From Prevotella sp. UBA3208 (GTDB lineage: Bacteria > Bacteroidota > Bacteroidia > Bacteroidales > Bacteroidaceae): a stretch of 8,423 bases of DNA. Positions within the stretch are counted from its first letter, which is position 1; each line of letters starts with the position of its first letter. The stretch spans positions 1-8,423 of the forward strand of contig DEWO01000101.1 in the NCBI GenBank assembly GCA_002363695.1, in the 5' to 3' direction. This document shows, piece by piece, positions 1 to 6,327 of this stretch. The translations under genes and the position numbers were made by a program. The notes beneath the pieces were generated by a model. It saw only the letters and a program-made list of their open reading frames with translations, did not search any database and was not told the DNA's origin.

Positions 1-3
1 CAA

Positions 4-1110
4 CTAAATTGCAGAAGAACCATTGGGCTTGTCGGCCTTCGAGTTGCGGCACTGGAACCGCAGCCGCTCATGCTCTATTCCCACTTTCACGTCGATGAAT
101 GACTCGTGCTGGTAGCTGATGCCGTGCTTGAAGGCATTCTCGATGAAGGTGATGAGCATCAGTGGCGGAACGAGCTTGTCGGGTGCTTCCGTCGGCAGGT
201 CCACCGAGATTTTTACCTTGTCCGTATAGCGCAGCCGCATCAGCGTGACGTAGTTGCGGATGAAGTCGAACTCGCGGTTGAGTGGTACTCCCCGCTTGTC
301 GCCCTCGTAGAGCACAAAGCGCATCATTTTCGACAACTCCAGAATCGTATCCTTGGCTTTCTCGGGGTCTATGTCCACCAGAGCGTGGATGTTGTTCAGC
401 GTGTTCATGAAGAAGTGCGGGTTAATCTGGTACTTCAGGTACTCCAGCTGCTGTTCCAGATTCTCTTTCTCCAAGGCGGTGAGTTTTTTCTGGTCGCCGC
501 GGCTCTTGAAGTAGAACTTAATGCCGAGGTTCATGCCGAACATCAGCATCAGGATGATGAGGCCCACGAAGTCGTGCTGGCCATACATGATGGGATGTCT
601 GCCGTAACGGTGTTCTGGCGAGAAAGGCCTTTTGGAACGTGAGTCCGGTTGTTTGCCTTCAAGATGCTTTCCGTCCTCGAAGGGCGGCGGCTCGTGGTCA
701 AAGAAATCTTCTTCGGGTGGTCCGCCTTGCATCCGTTCGGAAGGCATTATCTGCTCGTGTCGGGTCATGGGACGCGGACCTTTCTTCATGCCGTCAGGCC
801 GGTTTTGGCACTGGTAGAACACGAAGCAGCCCATTATGCAGACAACCAGCGACGAGTAGACCAGCCACTTCTGCTTGTACACCAATAGCGGTGCCAGAAT
901 ATAGTTGTGCAGCAGGAATAACAGCAGGTAGATAGCGTATTGTCGCCACACGATGAACACCTCCTGCCAGTCGAAAATCAGTTCCGTATCGTTGACAGTA
1001 CGCACGTAGAGACTGAGCACTGGGGTTACGAAGAGTAAGCCCCACAGTGCCCAATAGACGATGTTTTCCTGTCGTGACTGTTGCAGCATTCGGTTATAAT
1101 GTTTCTTCAT
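4..1110 (-). CDS. LytS-type sensor histidine kinase, C-terminally truncated
   Basis: Membrane histidine kinase of the LytS/YehU type (His_kinase family), which normally phosphorylates a LytTR response regulator. With the start at 1110 (MKKHYNRM) it has 368 residues. Hydrophobic segments lie near residues 18-37, 51-78, 83-99 and 181-199. A loop of about 77 residues rich in Pro, His, Met and acidic residues separates the third and fourth. A helical linker follows, then the phospho-acceptor motif QINPHFFMNTLNN with His232, and the N-box FIENAFKHG with Asn325. The frame then ends in ...NGSSAI-stop, exactly where the family has a GIGL-type ATP-binding motif and about 40 further residues, so the catalytic domain is incomplete. 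An ATG at 1128 (MLALLN) is an alternative start. The frame stays open upstream to 1437, but that part lies antisense to nothing useful and overlaps the DUF2490 gene in another frame, so I excluded it. It is the last gene of the minus-strand cluster, 41 bp after DUF2490. Family call is firm; whether the protein works is doubtful. Confidence 0.88.
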   Translation of the reverse strand: MKKHYNRMLQQSRQENIVYWALWGLLFVTPVLSLYVRTVNDTELIFDWQEVFIVWRQYAIYLLLFLLHNYILAPLLVYKQKWLVYSSLVVCIMGCFVFYQCQNRPDGMKKGPRPMTRHEQIMPSERMQGGPPEEDFFDHEPPPFEDGKHLEGKQPDSRSKRPFSPEHRYGRHPIMYGQHDFVGLIILMLMFGMNLGIKFYFKSRGDQKKLTALEKENLEQQLEYLKYQINPHFFMNTLNNIHALVDIDPEKAKDTILELSKMMRFVLYEGDKRGVPLNREFDFIRNYVTLMRLRYTDKVKISVDLPTEAPDKLVPPLMLITFIENAFKHGISYQHESFIDVKVGIEHERLRFQCRNSKADKPNGSSAI

Positions 1111-1151
1111 ATTCAATAACGCAAGCATTGACGGGAAATTGTGTGTTCGCC

Positions 1152-1901
1152 TCAAAAAGTGAACTTGTAGCCTAACCCGATGTAGTGCATGTCGGGGTCG
1201 TAGTCGTCGGCATCGACGTTCTTCATGTCCTGAAATCGGTAGAACACGCCCAGCGAGTGTTGCTTGTTCAGCCGGATGTCCGTACCCACCGTGTAGCGTA
1301 TCTTCTCGATGCCCCACGAGTTGTAGAGTTCCATGCTGGCATAGGGCGTCAGCAGGGCGTGCTTTTTGTCGTAAGCAATCTCGAAGCGCGAGCGCAGCTG
1401 GTTCTTGCCCGTGGCCGACCGCACCTTGTCCTCCCATTCCTCGTCATCGTAGTCCCAGCGCTGGACGGTTTTCTCCGGGCGGTAGGTGTATTGCCAACGT
1501 TCGCGCAACGATAGTTTGATGTTGTTGCTGAACTTGTAGCTGCCCGTCAGCGAGGCATATACTCGGTGCTTGATGCCCCAGTAGCTGGGCCGCCATTTGT
1601 TCAGAGCTCCTGACGACTTGTAGTTATAGTCCTCCCTGTAGTTTTGGTTCAGCAGGTTGTAGCCGGCATTGGCCTTCAGCCATGAGGTGAGCTTGTATTC
1701 GGCGCCGATGCCGAACTTCCAGCGGTCCATCGTCTTGAAGTTGTTACGGGTACGCATTTCGGCTTCAATGCCGAAACTTAGTTTCTTGTTCACTTGCTTC
1801 TCGGCCTCGGCACTGACCAGGAGACCGGCTTCGCTCTGGGCCGACAGCGGCAGGCACATGGCTGCCAGGAGTACGGTTGCAATGATTTTAGATGTTCGCA
1901 T
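1152..1901 (-). CDS. DUF2490-family outer-membrane beta-barrel protein
   Basis: A 249-residue protein with a clear signal peptide (residues 1-22, ending LPLSAQ). The mature chain is made of alternating polar and hydrophobic strands rich in Tyr, Trp and Arg: for example KLSFGIEAEMRTR, WKFGIGAEYKL, NIKLSLRERWQYTYRPE and HSLGVFYRFQD. It ends in GLGYKFTF, a terminal aromatic strand typical of outer-membrane barrels. The pattern and length fit the DUF2490 family of Bacteroidota, whose function is not established. The start at 1901 overlaps the end of the DUF4956 gene by 14 bp, which implies co-transcription and probable translational coupling. By position it would be the outer-membrane component of the VTC/DUF4956 unit, either a pore or an anchor; that role is inference. 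Family assignment is from pattern recognition and not from a search. Confidence 0.85.
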   Translation of the reverse strand: MRTSKIIATVLLAAMCLPLSAQSEAGLLVSAEAEKQVNKKLSFGIEAEMRTRNNFKTMDRWKFGIGAEYKLTSWLKANAGYNLLNQNYREDYNYKSSGALNKWRPSYWGIKHRVYASLTGSYKFSNNIKLSLRERWQYTYRPEKTVQRWDYDDEEWEDKVRSATGKNQLRSRFEIAYDKKHALLTPYASMELYNSWGIEKIRYTVGTDIRLNKQHSLGVFYRFQDMKNVDADDYDPDMHYIGLGYKFTF

Positions 1902-2571
1902 ATTCTGAGTTTTTGATTTTAAACTTGTTGTCTAATTCTCTGTCGGCTGTGCCGTCAGGCTGATATTTTACGCGCAGCATGACCATATCGTGCAGGAAGT
2001 CGATGGCGCCGACGTCAATCTTGGTCACTTTCAGTCCCGTGCGCTGCTTAATGTCCGCAATGAGTTCCTGCCGCTTCTCGGGCTTAATGAGCTCGATGCG
2101 GTCGTACTGTACCAGTTTCGAGGCATCCATCTTCAGCCGGCGCTCAGACAGCCAGATGACGGCCACAACGATGATGTCGATGCCTATCAGCTCAGGCAGC
2201 GGGGTTCCAATCATCTTGCCCTGGTCGTCAACGCCAAGGCTGTCGGCCATCGCGTGAACCACCGAGAGGCATACCACGACGAAGAGATAGGTCATCTCGC
2301 GCACCGGCATGGAGTCCGTGCGGTAGCGAATGATGGAGAAAATGCCGAAGAGTCCGAGTCCGACGCCCATCGTAGCCTTGCCGCGGTCCATGCCCATCAT
2401 GAGATAGACCAGGAAGAAGATAGCCACCGAGATGATGATGAAGGTGAAATAGAAGTCGCGCCGCTTAGCTTTCTTGAAATAGAGGAAATGTACGATAAAC
2501 CACGTGACAAAGAGGCAGATAAAGAACCGTATGAGGGTGTCGGGAAATGTAACTGAAAATAGGTTTTCCAT
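1888..2571 (-). CDS. DUF4956 domain-containing inner-membrane protein
   Basis: A 227-residue integral membrane protein. Hydrophobic segments fall near residues 10-28, 40-60, 69-82, 93-109 and 127-145, followed by a soluble C-terminal domain of about 80 residues. The motif GVGLGLFGIFSIIRYRTD (around residues 69-86) with the following MPVREMTYLF is the hallmark of DUF4956. The soluble tail has an alternating alpha/beta look (IELIKPEKRQELIADIKQ, then a strand with KVTKIDVGAIDF), like a small regulatory domain. DUF4956 genes are known neighbours of VTC-domain genes in bacteria, and here the gene starts 19 bp after the VTC gene ends. It may help export or couple the polymer made by the VTC protein across the inner membrane; that is inference. 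It overlaps the next gene by 14 bp. Confidence 0.93.
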   Translation of the reverse strand: MENLFSVTFPDTLIRFFICLFVTWFIVHFLYFKKAKRRDFYFTFIIISVAIFFLVYLMMGMDRGKATMGVGLGLFGIFSIIRYRTDSMPVREMTYLFVVVCLSVVHAMADSLGVDDQGKMIGTPLPELIGIDIIVVAVIWLSERRLKMDASKLVQYDRIELIKPEKRQELIADIKQRTGLKVTKIDVGAIDFLHDMVMLRVKYQPDGTADRELDNKFKIKNSEYANI

Positions 2572-2590
2572 AATCTTTAATATTATAATG

Positions 2591-3337
2591 TTATGCGTTT
2601 TGAATGATTTTCTTGATCTCTATCAGTTTGCTTTTGAAGCGGTTGCAAGGCAGCTGCGGATTGGTGAGTGCCGACCCCATGCAATACTTAGAGAAACCGT
2701 GCGGATGGATGTGCAGTTGGCGCAGCATCTCCAGCACGGGTGAGGGCACGCGCCCGTCGCGCTTCAACTCGATGATAACAAGATTGCCCATGTCCTTATA
2801 TTCGTCATTCACCAGGTTGTGGAAACTGAGATGACTGTCAATGGTGAGTCGCTCGGTCTTGGCTTTGTTGACCAGCGTGATGCGCCGGAAGTGGTTGTTC
2901 AGTGCTGGCTGCAGCGAGTCTACGCTGTAGTGAAGGGTCTGACCGAGGAAGTCGCGCTTGGCAGCCTCGTTGACATTCATGTCTTTCACCTCGATGCGCT
3001 TCTTCTTGGTGCGTCCGTGGTTGTTCTTGGTTTTCACCTCCATGAACTGCAGCCCGCTGATGCAGTAGGTGCGGAAGCGAATCTTCTGTCGGTTGGCGTG
3101 GTTGTACTGGTGCTGGCAGTACATGTCGAAGTCGCGAGTGTCGAAATAAGTGGTGTCGTACTCCGGGTTGCGCTCGCCGTCAATCTCCTGAATATAGTAG
3201 TCCTTGAGGGTCATCGTCAGCAGTTGTTGCAGGCGCTGCCGGGTGGTGACAAACTTGGTGTCCGTGCGGTTCATCAGTTTGACGCTCGACATCTGCTCTA
3301 AAGAGATGGGAGCAAAGGTTTTCAGTAACTCTGTCAT
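2591..3337 (-). CDS. VTC-domain polyphosphate polymerase-like protein
   Basis: A 248-residue protein made almost entirely of a VTC catalytic domain, the fold that in yeast Vtc4 polymerises polyphosphate from ATP inside a basic tunnel. Characteristic basic and acidic residues are present in order: NRTDTKF (Arg24, Lys28), YDTTYFDTRDF with Tyr73 nearby, KIRFR (Lys85, Arg87, Arg89), FMEVKTK (Glu100, Lys102, Lys104), TKKKRIEV (Lys111-Arg114), TERLTID (Glu161, Arg163, Asp167), VIIELKRDG (Glu190, Lys192) and FSKYCMG (Lys217). The glutamate expected for metal binding is therefore retained. There is no SPX domain or membrane segment, so the protein should be cytoplasmic, working beside the DUF4956 membrane protein encoded 19 bp downstream. 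Whether bacterial VTC proteins make polyphosphate or another anionic polymer is not settled. It is the first gene after the promoter at 3369-3400, with a leader of about 30 nt. Confidence 0.93.
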   Translation of the reverse strand: MTELLKTFAPISLEQMSSVKLMNRTDTKFVTTRQRLQQLLTMTLKDYYIQEIDGERNPEYDTTYFDTRDFDMYCQHQYNHANRQKIRFRTYCISGLQFMEVKTKNNHGRTKKKRIEVKDMNVNEAAKRDFLGQTLHYSVDSLQPALNNHFRRITLVNKAKTERLTIDSHLSFHNLVNDEYKDMGNLVIIELKRDGRVPSPVLEMLRQLHIHPHGFSKYCMGSALTNPQLPCNRFKSKLIEIKKIIQNA

Positions 3338-3368
3338 CGTTGTATGCTTTTTGTTTGTTTTGTTACTG

Positions 3369-3400
3369 CAAAGTTAACCTTTACTCCCGTCTCCCGCAAA
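3369..3400 (-). promoter_or_regulatory. Bacteroidota promoter for the VTC operon
   Basis: On the minus strand a -33 box TTTG (3397-3400) is followed by exactly 20 nt and the -7 box TAACTTTG (3369-3376), a full match to the Bacteroidota primary-sigma consensus TTTG...TAnnTTTG. It sits 31 bp upstream of the VTC start codon and just downstream (in transcription) of the 21-bp-spaced direct repeats at 3405-3435. Confidence 0.85.
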
Positions 3401-3404
3401 TCTA

Positions 3405-3435
3405 TTCAGCGAACCGCCCTGTTTGTTCAGCGAAC
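3405..3435 (-). promoter_or_regulatory. Tandem activator site, two GTTCGCTGAA repeats 21 bp apart
   Basis: Two identical 10-bp direct repeats GTTCGCTGAA lie at 3405-3414 and 3426-3435 on the minus strand. Their period is 21 bp (two helical turns), and the promoter-proximal copy ends 4 bp before the -33 box. The distal copy starts a few bases after the beta-helix gene's stop codon. Tandem repeats of about 9-10 bp with 21-22 bp period next to the -35/-33 region are the known architecture of LytTR-family activator sites (AgrA, ComE, AlgR type). The same array occurs at 5847-5877. The identity of the regulator is inference. Confidence 0.75.
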
Positions 3436-3441
3436 GCCAGC

Positions 3442-5388
3442 TTACCGGCCCCAGCCGCCTCCACCACCGCCGCCAGGACCGCTGCCGGAGTTGCTGCTAT
3501 AGGTGGAGAGTGATACGGTGGAACCTCCGCTACAGTTGCTATAGCCGTTGCCGTTCCAGAAGCTGGTGCCGCTGCCCGTAACGCCGGACATGAGCGATGG
3601 AGTACCTGTGGTATAGACCACCATCTTCAGACTCGTGCTGGCTGTGGACGGCACCTTGAAGGCGAAGGCCGTCGTGCTGCCGTTATATAGTGCATACCAG
3701 GTGTTCCTGCTGAACGAACTGGCCTGCTTGGCCGTGCCGTTAGAGACATTGGCGCCCTTTTCAAAGCCGCCAATGGCCACGATGTTGCCTCCCGTGATGT
3801 TGAGCGAATATTGCTCTGCTGCGTCCAGTCCTACCTCGGCTCCGCCGGCACAGACGACGAAGACATTGCCGCCCGAGATGTTCATATTGCCATTGGCATC
3901 CAAGCCGTCGTTGCCTGACGAGCTGACCATGATATAGCCACCGCTGATGGTCATCGTGCTGGAGGAGTTGATGCCGTCATCAGCCGTTGAGGCATAGACA
4001 TAGCCCCCCGTCATCGTCAGCGTGCTCTTCGACTCGATGCCCTCGCCGCCGGCACCGGTGGTTGTGATGTTTATCGCGCCGCCATTGATGGTTATTGCTC
4101 CGTCAACCTTGATGCCCTTAGGCAATGACTTGTAGTTGGTGCTGTAGCTGTCTAACTGCTGCGAGTTGGAGACTGTAGAGATGGTGCCGCTCGACGAGGC
4201 TACCACGGCATTGCCGCTGGTCTTGATGGTCACTGTACCGTCTGTCGTGGTCAGTGTCCCGTCTACGCTGATGCCCTTGCCGCCTGCTCCTGTACTGGTC
4301 AGCGTCAGTGTGCCGCCGCTGATGGTCATGTTACCGTCGGCACTCAGACAGGCTGCTGCCTTGGTCTTCGAGTCGTCTGTGTCCCACGAGCCGCCGCCAC
4401 TGGTCGTACAGGTGATTGTTCCGCCGCTGACGCGGATGTCGCCTTCGCTCTTGACGGCTTTGGCTGCCGTTGCGGTAGCCGTCACGTTCAGCGTACCGCC
4501 CTCAATATAGATGTTGCCCGTGTCCTCGTCTTCGTGGTCGGTGGTCTCGCCGGTAGAAGTCGTTCCGCCCAGGTCGCACTGGATGCCGTCGTCGCCAACG
4601 CCGCTGATAGTCACCGTACCGTTCTTCATGAGCAGGTACTCCTCGCAGTTGATGCCGTCGCCGACTGCCGAGGTGATGTTCAAGGTCAGGTTCTTGATTT
4701 CGATATACGATGCCGACTTGATGGCGTGCTTCAGGTTGCCCGCCACGTTGAGCGTGCCGTTGCCCTGCAGCTGCAGCTGTCCTTTGGAGTAGATGCAGGC
4801 TTTCTGCTCGCCGCTGCCGTCGGTCAGCGTGTTGGTGGTGCCGTTCTTGGCGCTGAGCTGGATGCGCTTCGAGTTGGTGATGTTGATGGCTGCACCGCTG
4901 GGGTTGGTCAGCGTCACGCCGGCCAGCGAGACGGTACACTTGTAGGAACCGTTCATGGTCAGCGAACCGTCGGTGGTCGAGCCGGAGAGCACATAGGTAA
5001 TCTCGTCACCGTCCACGGCGTCGGTGTTCGACTGCGCAATGGTGACATGGGCACCGCTGACGGTGGCCGTCACATACGGGGCCACATTATCTGCGGCTGT
5101 CACTGTAGCCGATGAGCCATTGTAGACAATGTTCACCGTATTGCTCTCCACGTCCGACGAACTGCTGCTGTTGGTGGTAGTTACGCTGGCACTGGTGATG
5201 TCGCTGATGGTGTAGGTGTCAGTGCCTACCGCCATCGCCGTACCGCTGCTAAACGTCACCGGCGAACTGGATGTGAGGTCGGCTGCACTGTACGTCTTGG
5301 TACCGCTGCCGGTGGTGATGTTCAGATACTGGGCCTCGGCTGCTGTCGTCAGCACGAGGGCGGCAAGGAGGATGATGATCTTTTTCAT
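3442..5388 (-). CDS. Secreted Cthe_2159-like carbohydrate-binding beta-helix protein
   Basis: A 648-residue protein with a signal peptide (residues 1-19, cut near AEA-Q). Residues 20-75 form a small beta domain that resembles the product of the gene just upstream. A Ser/Thr linker follows (about 70-83), then a long right-handed beta-helix (about 150-555) made of short repeated turns such as GGTLNVT, SGGTITCT and DGTVTIKTSG. Turns with acidic residues (GDGINCEE at 243-250, GDDGIQCD at 265-272) look suited to calcium. A further beta module (about 556-630) precedes a tail GPGGGGGGGWGR. This matches the carbohydrate-binding domain family typified by Clostridium thermocellum Cthe_2159, which binds cellulose- and pectate-like polysaccharides. 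The start codon overlaps the upstream stop (ATGA), so translation is coupled. Family members commonly sit near VTC, DUF4956 and CotH genes; no CotH is seen here. The C-terminus shows no type IX sorting domain, so its final location (surface or periplasm) is open. Confidence 0.88.
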   Translation of the reverse strand: MKKIIILLAALVLTTAAEAQYLNITTGSGTKTYSAADLTSSSPVTFSSGTAMAVGTDTYTISDITSASVTTTNSSSSSDVESNTVNIVYNGSSATVTAADNVAPYVTATVSGAHVTIAQSNTDAVDGDEITYVLSGSTTDGSLTMNGSYKCTVSLAGVTLTNPSGAAINITNSKRIQLSAKNGTTNTLTDGSGEQKACIYSKGQLQLQGNGTLNVAGNLKHAIKSASYIEIKNLTLNITSAVGDGINCEEYLLMKNGTVTISGVGDDGIQCDLGGTTSTGETTDHEDEDTGNIYIEGGTLNVTATATAAKAVKSEGDIRVSGGTITCTTSGGGSWDTDDSKTKAAACLSADGNMTISGGTLTLTSTGAGGKGISVDGTLTTTDGTVTIKTSGNAVVASSSGTISTVSNSQQLDSYSTNYKSLPKGIKVDGAITINGGAINITTTGAGGEGIESKSTLTMTGGYVYASTADDGINSSSTMTISGGYIMVSSSGNDGLDANGNMNISGGNVFVVCAGGAEVGLDAAEQYSLNITGGNIVAIGGFEKGANVSNGTAKQASSFSRNTWYALYNGSTTAFAFKVPSTASTSLKMVVYTTGTPSLMSGVTGSGTSFWNGNGYSNCSGGSTVSLSTYSSNSGSGPGGGGGGGWGR

Positions 5389-5771
5389 TTCACTGCTACT
5401 TTAGAGGTTCCGTTCTTGGTCTTGATGATATATACACCGCGGCGCATCTGCTCGCGGCTCACGCGGTTGCCGCGCAGGTCGTATATCTCGGCGGCATCGT
5501 CCAGGCCGGTAGCCAGCGTCTCGCTGATACCTGTGGCTCCCTGGGTCTCGTCGGTGGTCGAGAAATACATCTGCGACAGGTTGGTCAGCGCGAACTCCTT
5601 TTCCGTGCCGATGGTCAACGTCTGGCCGCTGAAAGTCAGTGCAACGTCTGATGCTACCGATACGGAGGCCTTGCTGCCGTCAGTGAGCACAAAGGTCAGG
5701 TAGGGATAGTCTACGGCGTGTGCCGTCAGTGTCCCCATCAACAGGGCTAATAATAATAGTCTCTTTTTCAT
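5385..5771 (-). CDS. Small secreted protein with T9SS-like C-terminal domain
   Basis: A 128-residue exported protein. A signal peptide (1-19, ending AHA) precedes a short beta domain (about 20-72) with the pattern YLTFVLTDGSKASVSVA ... LTFSGQTLTIG ... LTNLSQMYFST, common at the start of Prevotella secreted proteins. The C-terminal 38 residues (about 91-128) contain IYDLRGNRVSREQMRRGVYI and end in KVAVK, which resembles a type A sorting domain of the type IX secretion system (Por) family. The beta domain aligns by eye with residues 20-72 of the beta-helix protein encoded next, so the two may share ancestry. It is the first gene after the promoter at 5811-5842, and its TGA overlaps the next start codon by 4 bp. 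Function is unknown; it may be a co-secreted partner or anchor of the beta-helix protein. Confidence 0.8.
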   Translation of the reverse strand: MKKRLLLLALLMGTLTAHAVDYPYLTFVLTDGSKASVSVASDVALTFSGQTLTIGTEKEFALTNLSQMYFSTTDETQGATGISETLATGLDDAAEIYDLRGNRVSREQMRRGVYIIKTKNGTSKVAVK

Positions 5772-5810
5772 AAATTAGTGCTTTATTGTTAATAATTGTT
5801 TCCGATGGCG

Positions 5811-5842
5811 CAAAGATACGGAAAAAGGGCCGCTTCTGATAA
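5811..5842 (-). promoter_or_regulatory. Bacteroidota promoter for the secreted-protein operon
   Basis: The minus strand carries a consensus -7 box TATCTTTG (5811-5818). Twenty nt upstream is TTAT (5839-5842), a poor -33 box, as would be expected of an activator-dependent promoter. It lies about 40 bp upstream of the small secreted gene. Spacing to the adjoining direct repeats is the same as at the VTC promoter. Confidence 0.75.
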
Positions 5843-5846
5843 ATAT

Positions 5847-5877
5847 TTCAACGAACGCCCCTTTTCTTTCAGCGAAC
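5847..5877 (-). promoter_or_regulatory. Tandem activator site, GTTCGCTGAA / GTTCGTTGAA 21 bp apart
   Basis: On the minus strand GTTCGCTGAA (5868-5877) and GTTCGTTGAA (5847-5856) form a direct repeat with 21-bp period. The proximal copy ends 4 bp before the -33 position. The motif, period and promoter distance equal those at 3405-3435, so the same regulator probably acts on both. LytTR-type binding is inferred from the repeat geometry and from the LytS-type kinase gene in the cluster. Confidence 0.75.
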
Positions 5878-5951
5878 GCCACGACGGGCGGTCATAGGAA
5901 CAAAATCGACCAACCTTTACCTTACTATATAAAAATGTGGTGGCAGTTACA

Positions 5952-5978
5952 TTGTCACCGCTATGGGTTCCGTGACAA
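5952..5978. repeat. Inverted repeat TTGTCAC-N13-GTGACAA
   Basis: Perfect 7-bp arms at 5952-5958 and 5972-5978 with a 13-bp gap give half-site centres 20 bp apart, about two helical turns. This could be an operator for a dimeric regulator. It is about 75 bp upstream of the direct repeats of the minus-strand operon. It could also be chance; no protein is implied. Confidence 0.35.
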
Positions 5979-6264
5979 CCAGAGGATAGATATATCTAGC
6001 AACGGCAGTTACTCAACAGCTTTGTGGGGTGGGGAAGGTATGGTATGGGATTCACTGGCAATCCCGTCCGTCTGAACAACCCTCTGTTCCCCTGATAAAG
6101 ATAAATAAGGCGCATGGAGGTGGAGCATCCTCGTTCCGCCTCCTTCGCTCAACGTGCTCCTTGAGGCTTCGCCCGAAAAACGGCTTCGGCTCGGAATAGC
6201 TCAAGCAAGCTTGGCTCTCCACTCGCCTCGCGCCTTCTTTGACTTACTGACACAAACGGATAAA

Positions 6265-6327
6265 AATCTCCGAGCAGCGAGAGCAGACCCAAACTCGTTT
6301 GAGGTCTGCCGAGTCGCGAGAGAGATT
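6265..6327. repeat. Long nested hairpin upstream of the TA promoter
   Basis: The core is a 12-bp stem with a 2-nt turn: GCAGACC (6283-6289) plus CAAAC (6290-6294), then TC, then GTTTG (6297-6301), one bulged A (6302) and GGTCTGC (6303-6309). An outer AATCTC (6265-6270) can pair with GAGATT (6322-6327) across an internal loop. There is no T-tract, so it is not an obvious terminator. It may be part of a multi-copy intergenic element or an RNA structure. Confidence 0.55.

Noticed and set aside
1111..1437. N-terminal extension of the kinase frame
   Set aside because: It lies within the DUF2490 coding region in a different frame, and its residues are Arg/His/Gly-rich with no signal or domain; the hydrophobic kinase start at 1110 is more natural.
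3338..3441. Intrinsic terminator between the beta-helix gene and the VTC gene
   Set aside because: The repeats there are direct and not inverted, and no stem followed by a T-run is seen, so read-through from the upstream unit remains possible.
3445..3481. GC-rich trinucleotide-like run at the end of the beta-helix gene considered as a microsatellite
   Set aside because: It encodes the Gly-rich tail with mixed glycine codons and is not a regular nucleotide repeat; Gly-rich tails occur in secreted proteins of this kind.
4502..4939. A 145-codon minus-strand frame inside the beta-helix gene
   Set aside because: It is an out-of-frame reading of the beta-helix gene, rich in Arg, His and Gln, with no independent signals.
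5942..6012. GGCAGTTAC direct repeat 62 bp apart
   Set aside because: Only 9 bp, two copies, with no promoter relationship; chance is a sufficient explanation.
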